Position numbers and translations under genes: made by a program. Source: Streptomyces sp. NBC_00223 (GTDB lineage Bacteria > Actinomycetota > Actinomycetes > Streptomycetales > Streptomycetaceae). Taken from it: DNA of 64,000 nucleotides. The stretch spans positions 7,134,501-7,198,500 of the forward strand of contig NZ_CP108109.1 of assembly GCF_036199905.1 (NCBI RefSeq), in the 5' to 3' direction. Shown in pieces: positions 37,424 to 44,786 of the stretch. Numbering within the stretch: the first letter of the stretch is position 1; every line of letters starts with the position of its first letter. The notes below the pieces were generated by a model that did not search any database, had not been told where the DNA came from, and saw only the letters and a list, made by a program, of their open reading frames with translations.

Positions 37424-38660
37424 CTTCTTCCCGCCACGACGCCGCGACGGCGCGACGTCCCGCCAGCGGTGTGCTCTGGGCCTGCGGCCCACTTCTTTCC
37501 CGCCGCGACGGTGGGACGCGGGACACACGATCTCGGCGGCGCCGAGCCGGCTTGCGCCCTGGGCGCCCACATACTTCCCCGCCGCATCGGCGGCCCGTCC
37601 CCCACCCCGGCGGGCTTGGGCCTCGGGCCCATCTCCTCTCCGCCGCGGCGCCGGGAGGCGAGACGCACGATCCCGACGGTCCCGAACCGGCCTGCGGTTG
37701 GGGCGCGCACCTTCCGCGTCGGCGGGGTGTCCTGCGCGGCGGTGTGCCCTGGGCTTGCGGCCCATCTCTTCTCCGCCGCGGCGGAGGGACGCGGGACGCG
37801 CGATCTCGGCGGTGCCGAGCTGGCCTGCGGCCGGGGGGTCTCGGGCGGCGGCGCGCTCTGGGCCTGCGGCCTACATCTTTCCCGCCGCGATGGTGGGACG
37901 CGGGACGCACGATCCCGGCGGTGCCAAGCCAGCTGCAGCCTGGGCGTCCAAGTGCTTCCCCGCCGCGTCGGCGGGGTGTACCGCGCGGCGGTGGGCTTGG
38001 GCCTGCGGCCCAGTCTTTCCCGCCGCGTCGGCGGGAGGCGAGACGCACGGTCTCGGCGGTGCCGAGCCAGCCTGCGGCCGGGGCGCGCACCTTCCGCGTC
38101 GGCGGGGTGTCCTGCGCGGCGGTGTGCCCTGGGCCTTCGGCCCACTCTTTCCCGCCGCGGCGGCGGGACGCGGGACGCACGATCTCGGCGCTGCCGAGCC
38201 GGCTTGCGGCTGGGGTGGCCACGTGCCTTCTGTGCCGCGTCGGCGGGATGTCCCGTGCGGCGGGGGGCTTGGGCCTTCGGCCCACTCTTTCCCGCCGCCG
38301 TGGTGGGACGCGGGATGCGCGATCTCGGCGGTGCCGAGCCGGCCTGCGGCCGGGCGGGGTGTCTCGCGCGGCGGTGAGCCTGGGCTTGCGGCCCATCTCT
38401 TTCCCGCCGCCGTGGTGGGACGCGGGATGCGCGATCTCGGCGGTGCCGAGCCGGCCTGCGGCCGGGCGGGGTGTCTCGCGCGGCGGTGAGCCTGGGCTTG
38501 CGGCCCATCTCTTTCCCGTCGCGGCGGAGGGACGCGGGATGCACGGTTCCGGCGGTGCCGAGTTGGCCTGGGGCTGGGCGGGCGTCCCGACGGGCGTGGA
38601 CTGTGGGCTGGGGCTCGGCCCGGTTCCGCCGCCGCGGCGGGACGCGGGAGGTCCCGTGCG
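37424..38660. repeat. Tandem array of GC-rich double-dyad repeats, locus 1
   Basis: About ten units occur between the P-loop gene and the M24 gene. Clear unit starts (CTTTCCCGCCGC-like) are at about 37496, 37636, 37767, 37878, 38016, 38148, 38288, 38400, 38512 and 38623. Spacings are 111-112 or 131-140 bp. Each unit carries a first dyad (CCCGCCGCGGCGGCGGGA-like), then GACGCGGGACGCACGATC, then a second dyad CTCGGCGGTGCCGAG, and ends near GGGCCTGCGGCCCA. Unit lengths are mostly not multiples of three, so the long open frames crossing the array are not repeat proteins. Confidence 0.9.
38288..38511. repeat. Two identical adjacent 112-bp units in locus 1
   Basis: The segments 38288-38399 and 38400-38511 are identical base for base by inspection, while neighbouring units have diverged. 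This implies a recent duplication by slippage or unequal recombination. Confidence 0.93.
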
Positions 38661-38834
38661 GCGTGCGCACTGCGCTGGGGCCCGGGGCCGCCCCGGCCGG
38701 GCGGGTCACTCGGGTGGCGGAGGTCGGGGGGAAGCGGGCCGCAGGCCGAAACGCAAGGGGCGGGCGGCCCCACAGCCGCAGAGGCGGGAGGCCGCGGACA
38801 GGCCGACCGCCCGCCCCCGTCGTACGCTCGCCGC

Positions 38835-39938
38835 ATGGCGGAGGTGCACACGGTCCGAAGGGAGCGGCTGCGCGAACGTTGCGCGGCGACGGGGGTCGAC
38901 GCTGCCCTGGTCACCCGACCGGCGAACGTACGGTATCTGACAGGCTGCGCCCCACCCGGCTCCGCGCTCCTGATCGGGCCGGGGCCCGAGGCCACCCTCG
39001 TTCACCTGCGGCCACCCCCCGACGAGGCCGCCCAGCCCCCCGACGACCTCCGGTCGATCGTGCTGCCCTCGCCCGAGGGCGACGCCGCCGTCGCCGCGGC
39101 CGACCACGCCCGTGAACGCCGCGCGTCCGGCCTCGCCGTCGAGGAGCACCACCTCACCGTCACCCGCCACCGCGCCCTGCACGCCGTCGCGGCCGGCCTG
39201 CCGCTCACCGACCTCGCGGGCGCCGTCGAGCAACTGCGCCTGATCAAGGACGAGCACGAGATCGCCTCCCTCCGCATCGCCGCGGAGATCTCCGACCAGG
39301 CCCTCGGCGAACTCCTCGAATCGATACTGGTCGGCCGCACCGAGCGCCACCTCGCCCTGGAGCTGGAGCGCCGCCTCGTCGACCACGGCGCGGAGGGCCC
39401 CGCCTTCCCCACCTCCGTCGGCACCGGCCCGCACTCCGGCACCGCCCGCCACGTACCGACCGACCGCCGCGTGGAGGAAGGCGACTTCCTCACCGTCCGG
39501 CTCGGCGCGTCCTACCGCGGATACCGCTGCGAAGTCGGCCGTACTTTCGTCATCGGCACCGCTCCCGCGGCCTGGCAGATCGAGCTGTACGAGCAGGTCT
39601 TCGACGCCCAGCGGGCCGGCCGCGAGGCCCTCGCACCGGGTGTGGCCTGCCGTGACGTCGACCGCGCGACCCGCGAGCCGCTGACCGCCGCGGGCCACGG
39701 GGACGGCCTCAGCCCGTGGTCGGGCCACGGCGTGGGCCTGGAAATAGACGAGGACCCTCAGTTGTCCCCCGCGGCCATGGGTAAACTGGACGCTTGCGTG
39801 CCGGTCACCGTCGAACCCGGGGTCCACCTTCCGGGCCGAGGCGGTGTCCGCATCGACGACACACTCGTCGTACGTCCCGTGGCGGACGGCGGGCCTGAAC
39901 TACTCACCATCACGACCAAGGAACTGCTCGCCCTGTGA
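38835..39938 (+). CDS. M24-family (Xaa-Pro aminopeptidase-like) protein with altered metal site
   Basis: This 367-residue pita-bread-fold protein is placed directly before efp, where many bacteria have pepQ-type peptidases. An N-terminal creatinase-like domain is followed by the M24 domain. Of the five metal ligands of prolidases, only His298 (SGHGVGLE) and Glu327 (VEPGVH) are kept. The first Asp is Arg222 (VRLGASY), the second is Glu233 (CEVGRTF) and the last Glu is Asp341 (RIDDT). A catalytic-site His is Asp305. It may be inactive or bind metal differently. ATG 38835 lies just after the repeat array. Confidence 0.85.
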   Translation: MAEVHTVRRERLRERCAATGVDAALVTRPANVRYLTGCAPPGSALLIGPGPEATLVHLRPPPDEAAQPPDDLRSIVLPSPEGDAAVAAADHARERRASGLAVEEHHLTVTRHRALHAVAAGLPLTDLAGAVEQLRLIKDEHEIASLRIAAEISDQALGELLESILVGRTERHLALELERRLVDHGAEGPAFPTSVGTGPHSGTARHVPTDRRVEEGDFLTVRLGASYRGYRCEVGRTFVIGTAPAAWQIELYEQVFDAQRAGREALAPGVACRDVDRATREPLTAAGHGDGLSPWSGHGVGLEIDEDPQLSPAAMGKLDACVPVTVEPGVHLPGRGGVRIDDTLVVRPVADGGPELLTITTKELLAL

Positions 39939-39992
39939 AAGGGCGCGGGCTTCCACGGTCCCGAAGCAGCACTTTCAGGAGATTCCGCAACC

Positions 39993-40559
39993 GTGGCCAC
40001 CACGAACGACCTCAAGAACGGCCTCGTGCTCAAGCTCGACAGCGGCCAGCTCTGGACCGTAGTCGAGTTCCAGCACGTCAAGCCCGGCAAGGGCCCCGCC
40101 TTCGTGCGCACCAAGCTGAAGCACGTGCTCTCCGGGAAGGTCGTCGACAAGACCTTCAACGCGGGCGTGAAGGTCGAGACCGCCAACGTCGACAAGCGCG
40201 GCATGCAGTTCTCCTACAAGGACGGCAGCGACTTCGTCTTCATGGACACCGAGACGTACGACCAGATCACCGTCTCCCCCGAGGTGGTCGGCGACGCCGC
40301 GAACTACCTGCTGGAGGGGTTCGAAGCGGTCGTCGCCATGTACGAGGGCGCGCCGCTGTACATCGAACTGCCCGCCTCCGTCGAGCTGGTCATCGAGTAC
40401 ACCGAGCCTGGTGTGCAGGGTGACCGTTCCACCGGCGGCTCCAAGCCCGCGCGCCTGGAGACCGGCTACGAGATCGGCGTACCCCTCTTCATCACCGCGG
40501 GTGAAAAGGTGAAGGTCGACACCCGCACGGGTGACTACCTCGGCCGGGTGAACAGCTAA
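39993..40559 (+). CDS. efp: Translation elongation factor P
   Basis: This 188-residue, three-domain factor relieves ribosome stalling at polyproline. The tip loop reads PGKGP (residues 31-35) with Lys33 at the tip; actinobacterial factors of this loop type are reported to work without lysine modification. The C-terminal signature GYEIGVPLFITAGEKVKVDT is intact. GTG start follows CAGGAG. nusB begins two bases after the stop, so efp-nusB are co-transcribed. Confidence 0.97.
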   Translation: MATTNDLKNGLVLKLDSGQLWTVVEFQHVKPGKGPAFVRTKLKHVLSGKVVDKTFNAGVKVETANVDKRGMQFSYKDGSDFVFMDTETYDQITVSPEVVGDAANYLLEGFEAVVAMYEGAPLYIELPASVELVIEYTEPGVQGDRSTGGSKPARLETGYEIGVPLFITAGEKVKVDTRTGDYLGRVNS

Positions 40560-40561
40560 CC

Positions 40562-40987
40562 GTGGCTGCCCGGAACAAGGCCCGCAAGCGTGCCTTCCAG
40601 ATCCTCTTCGAGGCGGAGCAGCGGGGTGCGGCCCCCACGACCGTCATGGCGGACTGGATTCGGCTCGCCCGGACCGACGACCGGCAGCCGCCGGTCACCG
40701 AGTACACGATGCAGTTGGTCGAGGGCTACGCGGCGCACGCCGCGCGGATCGACGAGCTGCTCTCCAGCTACTCGGTGGGCTGGACGCTGGACCGTATGCC
40801 CGTCGTGGACCGCAATGTGCTGCGACTCGGCACGTACGAACTGCTCTGGGAGGACGACGTCCCGGACGCGGTGGTGCTCGACGAGGCCGTACAGCTCGCC
40901 AAGGAGTTCTCCACCGAGGAGTCGCCCGGCTTTGTGAACGGACTGCTCGGGCGGCTGCTGGAGCTGAAGCCGACGCTGAAGCGCTAG
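40562..40987 (+). CDS. nusB: Transcription antitermination factor NusB
   Basis: This 141-residue all-helical protein has the NusB pattern: ARNKARKRAFQILFEAEQRG at the N-terminus, then DRMPVVDRNVLRLGTYELLW, PDAVVLDEAVQLAKEFSTEESPGFVNGLLG and a basic end. With S10 it binds boxA RNA for rRNA antitermination. GTG start. A long hairpin follows it. Confidence 0.96.
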   Translation: MAARNKARKRAFQILFEAEQRGAAPTTVMADWIRLARTDDRQPPVTEYTMQLVEGYAAHAARIDELLSSYSVGWTLDRMPVVDRNVLRLGTYELLWEDDVPDAVVLDEAVQLAKEFSTEESPGFVNGLLGRLLELKPTLKR

Positions 40988-41046
40988 GGGCTGCCCCGGC
41001 GTACGTGTCCGGCAGGCCCGGCGTCCCGATCGCCGCACCGGCGCAG

Positions 41047-41094
41047 ACCAGGCCCGACAGCAGAAGGTGAACGATATTCTGCTTCGGGCCTGGT
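41047..41094 (+). terminator. Long-stem hairpin after nusB
   Basis: Arms of 19 and 18 bases (ACCAGGCCCGACAGCAGAA with TTCTGCTTCGGGCCTGGT) pair with a single bulge around an 11-nt loop. There is no T run. The hairpin lies in the gap between nusB and the next gene and is the longest near-perfect stem in the window apart from repeats. Confidence 0.75.
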
Positions 41095-41127
41095 GTGTGT
41101 CCCGGCCCGTGGCCTAGATTCCGGCAC

Positions 41128-42774
41128 ATGGCCGAGGAGCGCGCGACCGAAGCGACGGAAGCGACCGAAGCGACCGAAGCGACCGAAGCGACTGTACGGG
41201 CGGATCCGGACGCCGTACCGGGCCTCGACCCCGGACCCGACCCCGGACCCGATTCCGGCGCCGGACCCCGGCCGGGCCTCGATGCCGGGACGCCCGACGG
41301 GACGCCCAACGGAACGTCCGCCGGGACCCCCTCCGAGGACCCCGACGCCCTGCTGGCCCGCCTCACCGAGCTGCGGGCCGCCGATCTGCCCGTGCACGGC
41401 GGCCGCACGATGGCGTACGTCTACGACTCCGGCCTCGCCGGTCTCGATGACCTCGCCGCCCGCGCCCAGGCGGCCTTCGCGGGCGTCAACGGCCTGGACA
41501 TGACGGCCTTCCCGAGCGTGGTCACCCTGGAGAACGAGGTCGTCGCCCAGGCCGCCGCCCTGCTCGGCGGGGACACGGCGACGGCGGGGACGTTCACCAG
41601 CGGCGGTACGGAGAGCTGTCTGCTGGCCGTACTCACCGCCCGCGAACACGCACGCGCCACCCGCGGGGTCACGGCGCCCGAGATCGTCCTGCCGGTCACC
41701 GCGCACGCGGCCTTCCACAAGGCCGCGAAGCTCTTCGGGCTGCGGGTGGTGAGCGTGCCCGTGGACCCCGGGACCTTCCGGGTACGGGCCGAGGAACTGG
41801 CCGCGGCGATCGGTGAGCGGACGGCGCTGGTGGTCGTCTCGGCGCCGTCGTACGCGCACGGCGTCATCGACCCCGTGCCGGAAGTGGCGCGGGCGGCGGC
41901 CGCGCGGGGGGTGCTGTGCCATGTCGACGCCTGCATCGGCGGCTGGTACCTCGGGCACCGGCGGCTCGCCGCGGAACTCCCGGCGCCGCCGCCCTTCGAC
42001 CTGTCCGTGCCCGGCGTGACCTCGCTCTCCGTCGACCTCCACAAGTACGGCTACACGCCCAAGGGCGCGTCCGTGCTTCTCTTCCGTGACGCGGAGCTGC
42101 GGCGGCACGGGTGGTTCGCGCACGCCGCCTGGCCGGGCTACCCCGTCGTCAACTCGACACTCCAGGGCACGAAGTCGGCCGGCCCGCTCGCCGGGGCCTG
42201 GGCGGTGCTGCGGCGGGTCGGTACGCGGGGGTACGTCGAGCTGTCGCGGCGGGTGGACCTGGCGACCCGTCAACTGGTCGACGGGGTCGGCCGGATCGAC
42301 GGACTGCGGGTGCTCGGGGCTCCCGACGCCTCGCTCGTCGCCGTGGCGAGTGACGACCCGGGGCTCGACGCCTTCGTGCTCGCCGACGAGATGCGGCTGC
42401 GCGGCTGGTACCTCCAGCCGCAGCCGGCTTTCGGCGACTCCCCGGCCAATGTGCATCTGACCGTCACCGCGGCGGTCGCGGAGCCCGGGCGGATCGACGA
42501 GTTGCTGGACGAGCTGGCGGCGGCCGCGGTACGGGCCCGGGCGGTGGGCCCGGTCACCGTCGACCCGGGGATCGTCGCGCTGGCGGCGGCGCTGGACCCG
42601 GACGCGCTGGGGCCGGCGGAGGTCGCGCTCGCGCTGGAGGTGGCGGGTGTCGGCGCGGACGGTACGTTGCCGCTGCGCATGGCGCCGGTGCTGGCGGTTC
42701 TCCAGGCGCTTCCGGCGCGCCTGACCGCCCGCCTCCTGCCGGAGGTCATCTCCCGCGTCTTCGCTGGCCGCTGA
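41128..42774 (+). CDS. PLP-dependent group II decarboxylase/lyase-like enzyme with repetitive N-terminus
   Basis: This 548-residue fold-type I PLP enzyme of the aspartate-aminotransferase superfamily resembles group II decarboxylases and sphingosine-1-phosphate lyase. The PLP lysine is Lys306 in SVDLHKYGYTPKG; upstream, GGTESCLLAVL and HVDACIGGW are typical cofactor-contact segments. The first 75 residues are low complexity: five ATE triplets, then DPGP and GTP-type repeats. The substrate is not known from sequence. ATG 41128 is the first start after the nusB hairpin. The stop lies 32 bp before repeat locus 2. Confidence 0.85.
   Translation: MAEERATEATEATEATEATEATVRADPDAVPGLDPGPDPGPDSGAGPRPGLDAGTPDGTPNGTSAGTPSEDPDALLARLTELRAADLPVHGGRTMAYVYDSGLAGLDDLAARAQAAFAGVNGLDMTAFPSVVTLENEVVAQAAALLGGDTATAGTFTSGGTESCLLAVLTAREHARATRGVTAPEIVLPVTAHAAFHKAAKLFGLRVVSVPVDPGTFRVRAEELAAAIGERTALVVVSAPSYAHGVIDPVPEVARAAAARGVLCHVDACIGGWYLGHRRLAAELPAPPPFDLSVPGVTSLSVDLHKYGYTPKGASVLLFRDAELRRHGWFAHAAWPGYPVVNSTLQGTKSAGPLAGAWAVLRRVGTRGYVELSRRVDLATRQLVDGVGRIDGLRVLGAPDASLVAVASDDPGLDAFVLADEMRLRGWYLQPQPAFGDSPANVHLTVTAAVAEPGRIDELLDELAAAAVRARAVGPVTVDPGIVALAAALDPDALGPAEVALALEVAGVGADGTLPLRMAPVLAVLQALPARLTARLLPEVISRVFAGR
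41143..41193 (+). repeat. 9-bp in-frame microsatellite (ATE codons)
   Basis: Five full copies of GCGACCGAA (one with a single change) plus a partial copy encode Ala-Thr-Glu repeats. The unit is a multiple of three, so copy-number change would keep the frame. Confidence 0.9.
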
Positions 42775-42806
42775 GCTGACCCCAATGCGCCCTGCGGGCG
42801 CGCCCC

Positions 42807-43243
42807 TCCCGCCGCGGCGGTGGGAAGTCCCGTGGCGTGGTTCGGCGGTGCCGTACAGGCCCCGCCGGTCGGCTCGGCACCGCCGGTCATGCACGTCCCG
42901 CGTCCCGCCGTGGCGGCGGGATTCAGGGCTGGCGCCCTGCGGCCTGCTGAGGTGGGCTCGGTTCGCCGTTAGCGTGCCCCGGCGCCGTAGGCAAGTGCTT
43001 CGGCTGGCGGCCCTGGGCGCTTTGTCCCGCCGCGGCGGTGGGAAGTCCCGTGGCGTGGTTCGGCGGTGCCGTACAGGCCCCGCCGGTCGGCTCGGCACCG
43101 CCGGTCAGGTGCGTTCGGCGTCCCGCCGTGGCGGCGGGATTCAGGGCTGGCGCCCTGCGGCCTGCTGAGGTGGGCTCGGTTCGCCGTTACCGAGCCCCAG
43201 CGCCGTAGGCGAGTGCTTCGCCCGGCGTCCCGGGCGGTCTCTC
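42807..43243. repeat. Double-dyad repeats, locus 2: two 218-bp direct copies
   Basis: The copies begin at 42807 and 43025 and are nearly identical for most of their length. Each contains TCCCGCCGCGGCGGTGGGAAG, an 11-bp stem pair (CGGCGGTGCCG at 42843 with CGGCACCGCCG at 42875 in the first copy) and a CAGGGC-TGGC-GCCCTG hairpin. Read in reverse, 42870-42922 matches a unit of locus 1 (CCCGCCGCNNCGGCGGGACG, then CGGCGGTGCCGAGCCG). No gene is supported between 42775 and 43357. Confidence 0.9.
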
Positions 43244-43283
43244 CCGCCGTCGCGGCCATGCGGGGGCGGGGGCGCGGGGGCCC

Positions 43284-43310
43284 GGGGCGGGGCCTGGGAG
43301 GGCCCGCCCC
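43284..43310. terminator. GC-rich hairpin between the convergent PLP gene and bldD
   Basis: GGGGCGGGGCC pairs with GGCCCGCCCC around a short loop, 48 bp beyond the bldD stop. It may end bldD transcription. Confidence 0.5.
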
Positions 43311-43357
43311 GGGCGGGACGTTTCTGCACTTTTCGGGCAACCCGCAGGCTAACCCGC

Positions 43358-43858
43358 TCATCCCTCCTCGTGCTGCACCGCGCGGCGCGCATCCGAGTCG
43401 AGGACGCCCCACGAGATCAGCTGCTCGGTGAGGACCGACGGCGACTGGTCGTAGATGACCGCGAGGGTGCGCAGGTCGTCCTGGCGGATCGACAGCACCT
43501 TCCCGTTGTAGTCGCCGCGCTGGCTCTGGATGGTCGCCGCGTAACGCTGCAGCGGACCGGCCTTCTCCGGCGGGACCTGGGAAAGGCGCTCCAGGTCCAG
43601 GACGAGCTTCGGCGGCGGCTCGGCGGCCCCGCCGGGCGTGGTGCCGGGAAGAAGTTCCTGGACCGGCACGCCGTAGAAATCGGCGAGCTCGGCGAGGCGC
43701 TGCACGGTCACGGCTCGGTCGCCGCGCTCGTACGAACCCACGACCACTGCCTTCCAGCGGCCCTGGGACTTCTCCTCGACTCCGTGCAGAGAAAGGCCCT
43801 GCTGCGTGCGGATGGCCCGAAGCTTTGCTCCGAGCTGCTTGGCGTAATCGCTGGACAT
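43358..43858 (-). CDS. bldD: Developmental master regulator BldD
   Basis: This 166-residue regulator has an N-terminal xenobiotic-response-type helix-turn-helix (about 5-65, with AIRTQQGLSLHGVEEKS) and a C-terminal cyclic-di-GMP domain. The c-di-GMP signature RGD-X8-RQDD is at Arg114-Asp116 and Arg125-Asp128, the same numbering as in Streptomyces coelicolor. With c-di-GMP it dimerises and represses sporulation genes during vegetative growth. Two BldD boxes overlie its promoter, indicating autoregulation. It is divergent from the pyr operon and converges with the PLP gene and repeat locus 2. Confidence 0.97.
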   Translation of the reverse strand: MSSDYAKQLGAKLRAIRTQQGLSLHGVEEKSQGRWKAVVVGSYERGDRAVTVQRLAELADFYGVPVQELLPGTTPGGAAEPPPKLVLDLERLSQVPPEKAGPLQRYAATIQSQRGDYNGKVLSIRQDDLRTLAVIYDQSPSVLTEQLISWGVLDSDARRAVQHEEG

Positions 43859-43882
43859 ATGGCTCCCCGGACGGAAACTCGG

Positions 43883-43910
43883 TGACTCACTGTGAGGTTA
43901 CGCAGCGTAA
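43883..43910. promoter_or_regulatory. Two BldD boxes
   Basis: TTACGCAGCGTAA (43898-43910) matches the BldD consensus TNACNC(A/T)GNGTNA at every fixed position. TGACTCACTGTGA (43883-43895) matches with one mismatch. Their centres are 15 bp apart and they cover the bldD -10. Confidence 0.88.
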
Positions 43911-43924
43911 TCCACGCTCGTCAA
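43895..43924 (-). promoter_or_regulatory. bldD promoter
   Basis: On the minus strand a TTGACG -35 (43924-43919) and a TAACCT -10 (43900-43895) are separated by 18 bp. Transcription would start near 43888, giving a leader of about 30 bases. Confidence 0.65.
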
Positions 43925-43998
43925 GCCGAATAGGGCCGACTGGTCTCTGACCTGGGCCGTCCCGGCGGCCTGATACGGTGTCGAGGTACCCCTGACGT

Positions 43999-44034
43999 CC
44001 TTTAACGCCCGTCCTGTGAGGCGGGGAAGGAGGT
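43999..44034 (+). promoter_or_regulatory. PyrR-binding RNA loop at the pyrR ribosome-binding site
   Basis: CCTT (43999-44002) can pair with AAGG (44027-44030) and CCCG (44008-44011) with CGGG (44022-44025). The loop TCCTGTGAGGC matches the PyrR-binding consensus UCCNGNGAGGY exactly. The 3' arm runs into the Shine-Dalgarno AAGGAGGT (44027-44034), ten bases before the pyrR ATG. No terminator follows, so control would act on translation, as reported for mycobacterial PyrR. A possible -10, TACGGT, is at 43974. Confidence 0.82.
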
Positions 44035-44043
44035 CCCCGACCC

Positions 44044-44688
44044 ATGGTCGACGACCGCAACGCCCGTCCGGTGCTCGAAGCCCCGGACATCGCCCGAGTC
44101 CTCACCCGTATCGCCCACGAGATTGTCGAGCGCGCCAGAGGCGCCGACGACGTGGTGCTGCTCGGCATCCCGACCCGCGGGGTCTTCCTGGCCGACCGGC
44201 TGGCCGCCAAGCTCGCCGAGATCACCGGCCGCACCACCGCCGTCGGCTCGCTCGACATCACGATGTACCGCGACGACCTGCGGCTGCACCCGCCGCGCGC
44301 GCTGGCCCGTACCGAGATCCCCGGCGACGGCATCGACGGCCGGCTGGTCGTCCTGGTCGACGACGTGCTCTTCTCCGGACGTACGATCCGCGCCGCCCTC
44401 GACGCGCTCAACGACATCGGCCGCCCCCGCGCGGTCCAGCTCGCCGTCCTGGTCGACCGGGGCCACCGCGAGCTGCCGATCCGGGCCGACTACGTCGGCA
44501 AGAACCTCCCCACCTCGCTGCGCGAGACCGTCAGGGTCCAGCTCACCGAGGAGGACGGCCGCGACAGCGTCCTGCTGGGCCAGAAGCCGGGCCGGCAGGA
44601 CCGGCGGCCGGGCCAGGGCGCCGAGGACGGCAGCACCCCCGTACAGACCCCCGGCCGGCATGCCCCGGGCCTCCCGGCGGACGACTAG
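44044..44688 (+). CDS. pyrR: Bifunctional pyr operon regulator / uracil phosphoribosyltransferase PyrR
   Basis: This 214-residue type I PRTase-fold protein has the PRPP motif VVLVDDVLFSGRTIRAALDAL and a basic face with RLHPPRALARTEIPG. PyrR binds pyr leader RNA in response to UMP; its own leader holds the cognate loop. The last 35 residues form a Gly/Arg/Pro-rich extension beyond the usual length of about 180. pyrB begins 98 bp downstream. Translational repression of pyrR would also affect the rest of the operon. Confidence 0.96.
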   Translation: MVDDRNARPVLEAPDIARVLTRIAHEIVERARGADDVVLLGIPTRGVFLADRLAAKLAEITGRTTAVGSLDITMYRDDLRLHPPRALARTEIPGDGIDGRLVVLVDDVLFSGRTIRAALDALNDIGRPRAVQLAVLVDRGHRELPIRADYVGKNLPTSLRETVRVQLTEEDGRDSVLLGQKPGRQDRRPGQGAEDGSTPVQTPGRHAPGLPADD

Positions 44689-44786
44689 CGCACCCACGTC
44701 AGGGCCCCGCGCGGGGTCCCGCGCTTCCGCCTGCCCTCGCCCGCCCCGCCGCACCCCCGGCCCGCCCAAGCCACCGGAGTGACCCG

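Noticed and set aside
37424..38660. CRISPR array
   Set aside because: Repeat units are 111-140 bp with no short constant repeat alternating with unique spacers, and no cas genes are present.
36577..38940. Several long open frames on both strands crossing repeat locus 1
   Set aside because: Repeat units of 111-112 and about 140 bp cycle through reading frames, so the translations are not periodic. Openness follows from the lack of AT-rich stop codons.
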